From an uncultured Collinsella sp. (GTDB lineage: Bacteria; Actinomycetota; Coriobacteriia; Coriobacteriales; Coriobacteriaceae): a DNA stretch of 17,159 bases. The stretch spans positions 1-17,159 of the forward strand of contig URKU01000037.1 of the NCBI GenBank assembly GCA_900548515.1, given 5' to 3'. Each line of letters starts with the position of its first letter. The first letter of the stretch is position 1. Under the pieces are notes generated by a model. It saw nothing but the letters and a program-made list of their open reading frames with translations. It had not been told where the DNA came from and ran no database searches. The translations under genes were made by a program, and so were the position numbers. Positions 13,516 to 17,159 of the stretch are shown here, one piece after another.

Positions 13516-16500
13516 ATTCGGAGCGCAGGGCTTCCACGGGGTCCTTCTTGGATGCGCTGCGGGCAGGCAGCAGGCCGGCAACGACCGTCAACAGCACCGA
13601 AATCGCGATGAGCACCAGCGCATCCCGCACGGGCAGGCTCATCAGATTGGGTACCTGTTTGGCGGCAAGCGCCCAGGTATTAACCGGAAAACTCACGAGC
13701 ACCACAACGACAATGGCAAAGACACCAGCGATCAGACCCTCAATGAAGGTTTCGGCATTGAACACGTTAGCCACGTTGCGCTTCGACGCACCGATTGCAC
13801 GCAAGATACCAATCTCCTTTTTGCGCTCCAGCACGCTGATGTAGGTGATGATGCCGATCATGATGGAGCTCACGACCAGGCTGATGCTCACGAACGCGAT
13901 AAGCACCAAGCTGATGGTGTTTACGATATCGGTCACCGAGCCCATGATGATGCCCATGTAGTCGGTATACGAGATGGCCTGTTCATCGTGGCCAGCCGCC
14001 TTAACCTGCTCGTTATACGCATCGATATGGTCGAGCACGCGCTCCTTGGCCTCAAAGTCGCGTGGGAAGATCTTGACTGAGATGGGGTCAGCTTCATCGG
14101 CATAGCCCAACGTGGTCAGGTTGTTGTCATAGGTGAGCTGCGATGCCTTGGCGTAGCTCATCATGAGCGAACTCAGGTCCTCGGCATCCATATTGAAGTG
14201 AATAGCACTTGCGAACGCCGCCGCATCCACGTGGAAGGCATTTGCCAAATTGGGAATGTTGGATGACATCTGCGTCGCCATCTGGTCCATGATACCCGCG
14301 GCACCTGTCTTGAGTTGAGCCGAGACGGTGGCCGCGATCTCGTCGCTTATCTCCTGCATAATCTCGCCCATAGCCTGTTGGAAATAGGGAACGAGCAGGT
14401 TTTGCACGTAATCGGTCATGGCCTTTTGCAGGCGCTCCACCAAAACATCTCCGCCCAACGCCTTGAGCTGAGCCAGGTATTGCTGAGCCGTCGCGTCTTG
14501 CTCGAGGTATGCCGTGAACGCGTCTGCGAGCTTCGATGCGTCTTTAAGATCGTCGGGCGAGAAGGCCTTGAACTGTTCCGACTGCATGAAGCCCGCAAAC
14601 AGCTTGTTGGCGATAGCGCCCGCCTGCCCCATTTGCTCGGGCGTAAGCTCCAGGCCGTCGAAGATGCCCGAAAGGTCGGGCGTGGGCGCCTTTGCCATGA
14701 TGTCGGTGAAATCGATGTTCTGACCTATGCCGGAAAGGTCGATGTTGAGCCCAGAGAGATCGATGTTTGAAAGATCCATGCCGCCGGCCGCGCCGGAAAG
14801 CGCGGACGTGTCGAAGGAGAAAGTCTTCTTGAGAGCGACCTCATCGACCGAGAACATGCTGCCCAGGTCCACACCTTGCTTGGCCTCGCCTTGCAGCTCA
14901 TCGAACGACTTACCGGTAAAGACGTCGGTCTCGGGATGGGCGAGCTGCTCCTGCACAATCTGAGATTCGGCAGCGCGCTCCATAAGCTCACGAGTTAGCG
15001 CATGCGTATAGGCAATACCCGGGGACAGCGCACTGGCATTGGCAGTCTCGTTGGGACGCACCACGCCCACAATGCGCACGTCGATACCGTCGGCAACCTT
15101 GGCTGCCATAAAGTCGGTGTCGCCAGACATATCGGTCCACATACCGGTCTCTTCGTTTTTGCGATACGCATCGGCCGGCGACAACACCTTAAACGTCGTA
15201 GACAGCGCATCGTCGTAGGTAAAGTCGGCGGCGGTCTCGGGCGTTTCGACCTCGCCATCGGCCGTCATGGCGCTGTTGACCAGGTCGTTGAGCTCATTGA
15301 TATCCAGCGCGCCGATGCTATAGAGCGTATAGTCGCCCACCGTGCCACGGCTCGAAAGCACCATCACGGCCTCGTTGGCAGACGTAGGCCAATGACCGGC
15401 GACGACGTCGTACTGGCTGTCGAGCAGGCTCTGGTCGTCAATCATCTCGTTGAAGACCGAGGTCCCCATGGACTCCATGCTCACCGTTGCCGCCGAGCTC
15501 GCGCCTCCGCTCATAGCCTCGGTCATCGCGTTGGGCACCAGGCGCACGGGCTTCTCGTCGCCCTTGCCCGCGCGATACACGACCGGCGTCACGCCGTAGC
15601 TGTACTGAATGGCGTTGACCTCTTTGTCGATGCCGTCGCCGCCATCGTCGAGCCACGCCTTAAAGCTCGTCATATCGTTGGACTTAACGCTCGCAAACAT
15701 ATCCTTTACGGCCGTGACCACGGGAATCTTATCGGACTTCTTAGCCGAACTGTCCGCACCGGCGGAGGCGCTGCTCGCTCCCCCGTCATCCTCCGCGGCC
15801 TCCTGCCCACCCATCATGGACGACAGGTCGTAATCCTGCTTGGAGATGGTGAGCGGATAGCTCGAGAGCGTATCCTCCTCGACCTTTTTGATGTAGTTGT
15901 TCACGCCGTTGGAGAGCGCCAGAATCGCCGCGATGCCGATAATACCGATCGAGCCCGCGAATGCCGTCATAGCCGTACGGCCCTTCTTGGTCATGAGGTT
16001 GCGTGCCGAAAGCCCCAGCGCCGTCACAAAGCTCATCGAGGTTTTGCGCGTGGGCTTGGCTTCGCGACGCGCAGCCCCAGCGGCGTCGAAGGGGTCGGAA
16101 TCGTCGGTGATCTTTCCATCTGCGAGATTGACGATGCGCGTGGCGTACTGGTACGCCAGCTCGGGGTTGTGCGTGACCATGATGACCAGGCGGTCGCGCG
16201 CAACCTCCTTGAGCAAGTCCATGACCTGCACGGACGTCGTCGAGTCCAGGGCGCCGGTCGGCTCGTCTGCCAACACGATCTCGGGGTCGTTGATCAGGGC
16301 ACGGGCAATGGCCACGCGCTGCATCTGTCCGCCCGAAAGCTGGCTCGGACGCTTGTTCACATGCTCGCCCAGACCAACTGCCTCAAGCGCCTCGCGCGCA
16401 CGCTGGCGACGCTCGGCATGGCCAACGCCCGTGAGCGTGAGCGCCAGCTCCACGTTTTCCAAGATGGTCTGATGCGGAATAAGGTTATAGCTCTGGAACA

Positions 16501-16762
16501 CAAAGCCGATGCGGTTGTTGCGGTAGGCGTCCCAATCGCGGTCGCGGAAGTCCTTGGTCGAAATACCGTCGATGAGCAGATCGCCCGAGTCAAAATGATC
16601 GAGTCCGCCAATGACGTTGAGCATCGTAGTTTTGCCCGAGCCCGAAGGGCCCAGAATGGCCACGAACTCGTTGTCGCGAAACGCCAAGCTCACGTTATCG
16701 AGCGCCACCTGCGTAAACGACTGCGTGACGTACCTTTTGCAAATATCCTTGAGCTCCAGCAT
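13514..16762 (-). CDS. Fused ABC transporter ATPase-permease (MacB/FtsX-type) with a giant extracytoplasmic domain
   Basis: A 1082-residue membrane protein. Residues 1-220 are a complete ABC ATPase: Walker A GPSGSGKT (38-45), Q-loop FVFQ, signature LSGGQ (142-146), Walker B IVLADEP (162-168), H-loop THN (His198). A first membrane helix (about 260-285, GSIGIIGIAAILAL) is followed by ~645 residues outside the membrane and then three helices in the last ~150 residues, with the FtsX/MacB landmark ERKKEIGILRAIGASKRNV. MacB-like proteins work as dimers that couple ATP use to movement of the outer domain, extruding peptides, drugs or lipoproteins. The outer domain here is far larger than in MacB and holds a repetitive DLSNIDLSGLNIDLSGIG stretch. 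ATG 16762 has GGGAGAGG 9 nt upstream; a TTG 9 nt earlier touches that site directly and is less likely. Substrate unknown. Confidence 0.9.
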   Translation of the reverse strand: MLELKDICKRYVTQSFTQVALDNVSLAFRDNEFVAILGPSGSGKTTMLNVIGGLDHFDSGDLLIDGISTKDFRDRDWDAYRNNRIGFVFQSYNLIPHQTILENVELALTLTGVGHAERRQRAREALEAVGLGEHVNKRPSQLSGGQMQRVAIARALINDPEIVLADEPTGALDSTTSVQVMDLLKEVARDRLVIMVTHNPELAYQYATRIVNLADGKITDDSDPFDAAGAARREAKPTRKTSMSFVTALGLSARNLMTKKGRTAMTAFAGSIGIIGIAAILALSNGVNNYIKKVEEDTLSSYPLTISKQDYDLSSMMGGQEAAEDDGGASSASAGADSSAKKSDKIPVVTAVKDMFASVKSNDMTSFKAWLDDGGDGIDKEVNAIQYSYGVTPVVYRAGKGDEKPVRLVPNAMTEAMSGGASSAATVSMESMGTSVFNEMIDDQSLLDSQYDVVAGHWPTSANEAVMVLSSRGTVGDYTLYSIGALDINELNDLVNSAMTADGEVETPETAADFTYDDALSTTFKVLSPADAYRKNEETGMWTDMSGDTDFMAAKVADGIDVRIVGVVRPNETANASALSPGIAYTHALTRELMERAAESQIVQEQLAHPETDVFTGKSFDELQGEAKQGVDLGSMFSVDEVALKKTFSFDTSALSGAAGGMDLSNIDLSGLNIDLSGIGQNIDFTDIMAKAPTPDLSGIFDGLELTPEQMGQAGAIANKLFAGFMQSEQFKAFSPDDLKDASKLADAFTAYLEQDATAQQYLAQLKALGGDVLVERLQKAMTDYVQNLLVPYFQQAMGEIMQEISDEIAATVSAQLKTGAAGIMDQMATQMSSNIPNLANAFHVDAAAFASAIHFNMDAEDLSSLMMSYAKASQLTYDNNLTTLGYADEADPISVKIFPRDFEAKERVLDHIDAYNEQVKAAGHDEQAISYTDYMGIIMGSVTDIVNTISLVLIAFVSISLVVSSIMIGIITYISVLERKKEIGILRAIGASKRNVANVFNAETFIEGLIAGVFAIVVVVLVSFPVNTWALAAKQVPNLMSLPVRDALVLIAISVLLTVVAGLLPARSASKKDPVEALRSE

Positions 16763-17016
16763 GGACGGCAACCTCTCCCGCGCGGGCGCCCTCGCCCGCT
16801 CTCCCCCGCCGTTCGTATTCGACGCGTTTGTCCTACTCTATCCCCATTTTTTGCCGGCGCCAGTGAGGAATGTAGGGAACCGCATCAAAAAAAGAACGGG
16901 ACGGCGCCTAAAATAAGAGGTCCCGAGCGGGACCTCTATATGGTGAAGCTTGTCTTGAAAGGCAGCGGACCACTCCGCACAGCGACACACGATCCTCGCG
17001 ATGCTTTACGCGTTTT
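16763..17016. other. Gap between the ABC transporter and the right-edge gene
   Basis: About 250 nt without a gene. It holds the minus-strand terminator at 16916-16937 and must carry the transporter promoter, but I could not pick -35/-10 boxes with confidence. A run of seven A (T on the minus strand) near 16886-16893 has no clear stem beside it. Confidence 0.6.
16916..16937 (-). terminator. Intrinsic terminator of the right-edge thioredoxin-like gene
   Basis: A 9-bp perfect stem (AGAGGTCCC, GAGC loop, GGGACCTCT) is followed on the minus strand by TTATTTTAGG. It lies about 80 nt past the stop of the partial gene at 17017-17159 and upstream of the ABC transporter, so it should insulate the two. 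Confidence 0.7.
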
Positions 17017-17159
17017 TTACTGCTCGCTATTCGCAATCGCCTGGTCGATAGGCTTGTCGAGCGCTGCGCGCTGCTCGGCGGAGCTAATGGCTCCCACGAT
17101 TGGATCCCCTACGATGTTGCCATTCTGATCGATGACATACGTTGTCGGGAACGAGAACA
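17017..17159 (-). CDS. Thioredoxin-like / TlpA-family protein, C-terminal fragment (runs off the right edge)
   Basis: Only the last 46 codons are present, ending in TAA at 17017-17019; the 5' part is outside the window. The translation includes FPTTYVIDQNGNIVGD, where P-T-T-Y carries the cis-proline of the thioredoxin fold and the following I-D-x-N-G-x-I is the typical strand turn of TlpA/ResA/AhpC-TSA proteins. After that comes a short helix rich in Ala, Glu and Gln. The active-site CxxC and any signal peptide would lie upstream and cannot be seen, so the exact subfamily is open. The hairpin at 16916-16937 ends this gene. Confidence 0.75.
   Translation of the reverse strand, partial: FSFPTTYVIDQNGNIVGDPIVGAISSAEQRAALDKPIDQAIANSEQ

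Noticed and set aside
15002..17128. A 708-codon plus-strand open frame opposite the ABC transporter
   Set aside because: It is the antisense shadow of a strongly supported ABC gene. It is rich in Arg, His and Ala, shows no domain, and runs through the intergenic terminator.

Overview
The window looks like chromosomal DNA from a GC-rich gut actinobacterium of the Coriobacteriia, most probably Collinsella or a close relative. This is an inference. It rests on the strong G/C third-position bias, the gene types (twin solute-binding hybrid histidine kinases, a very large MacB-like fused ABC transporter, a Nim-type flavoprotein) and short GGGAC/GTCCC palindromes in the intergenic gaps, which I recall from that group. 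No rRNA, tRNA, phage or CRISPR array is visible.

Left part (1-7.8 kb). A minus-strand pair encodes a two-helix potassium channel and a LOG-family nucleotide phosphoribohydrolase. Next, on the plus strand, come a hybrid histidine kinase with two fused periplasmic ligand-binding domains and a Nim/pyridoxamine-oxidase-like flavoprotein. They converge, across a strong hairpin, on a second hybrid kinase on the minus strand. That kinase is translationally coupled (ATGA overlap) to a solute-binding lipoprotein. Both kinases end in a receiver domain. No Hpt protein, DNA-binding response regulator or transporter permease lies nearby, so the outputs must be elsewhere.

Middle (7.9-11.25 kb). Two minus-strand metabolic and tRNA-modification genes (a PatB/MalY C-S lyase and TrmO) are followed by a plus-strand pair: an XRE regulator fused to a zinc ribbon and a TipAS-like drug-binding domain, then a glutaredoxin. 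The regulator has a clear sigma-70-type promoter with a small dyad beside it.

Repeat-rich gap (11.25-12.5 kb). This stretch is AT-richer than its surroundings and almost gene-free. It holds two direct copies of a ~72-nt hairpin about 1.08 kb apart, a MITE-like element with 30-bp perfect terminal inverted repeats, a 25-nt perfect palindrome, two copies of a GGGGACGTTC-type element (one decayed), and an orphan ribbon-helix-helix gene. The promoter of that gene carries two tandem TTGTNTACAA operator-like sites.

Right part (12.5-17.2 kb). On the minus strand are a large fused ABC ATPase/permease and, downstream of it, a tRNA-dihydrouridine synthase. A 33-nt perfect palindrome that overlaps the transporter stop codon separates them. 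At the right edge is the 3' end of a thioredoxin/TlpA-like gene with its own terminator.

The most interesting items are the repeat mosaic with its RHH gene, the XRE-zinc ribbon-TipAS fusion next to a glutaredoxin, and the two output-less ligand-sensing hybrid kinases. None is proven here to be a new system.
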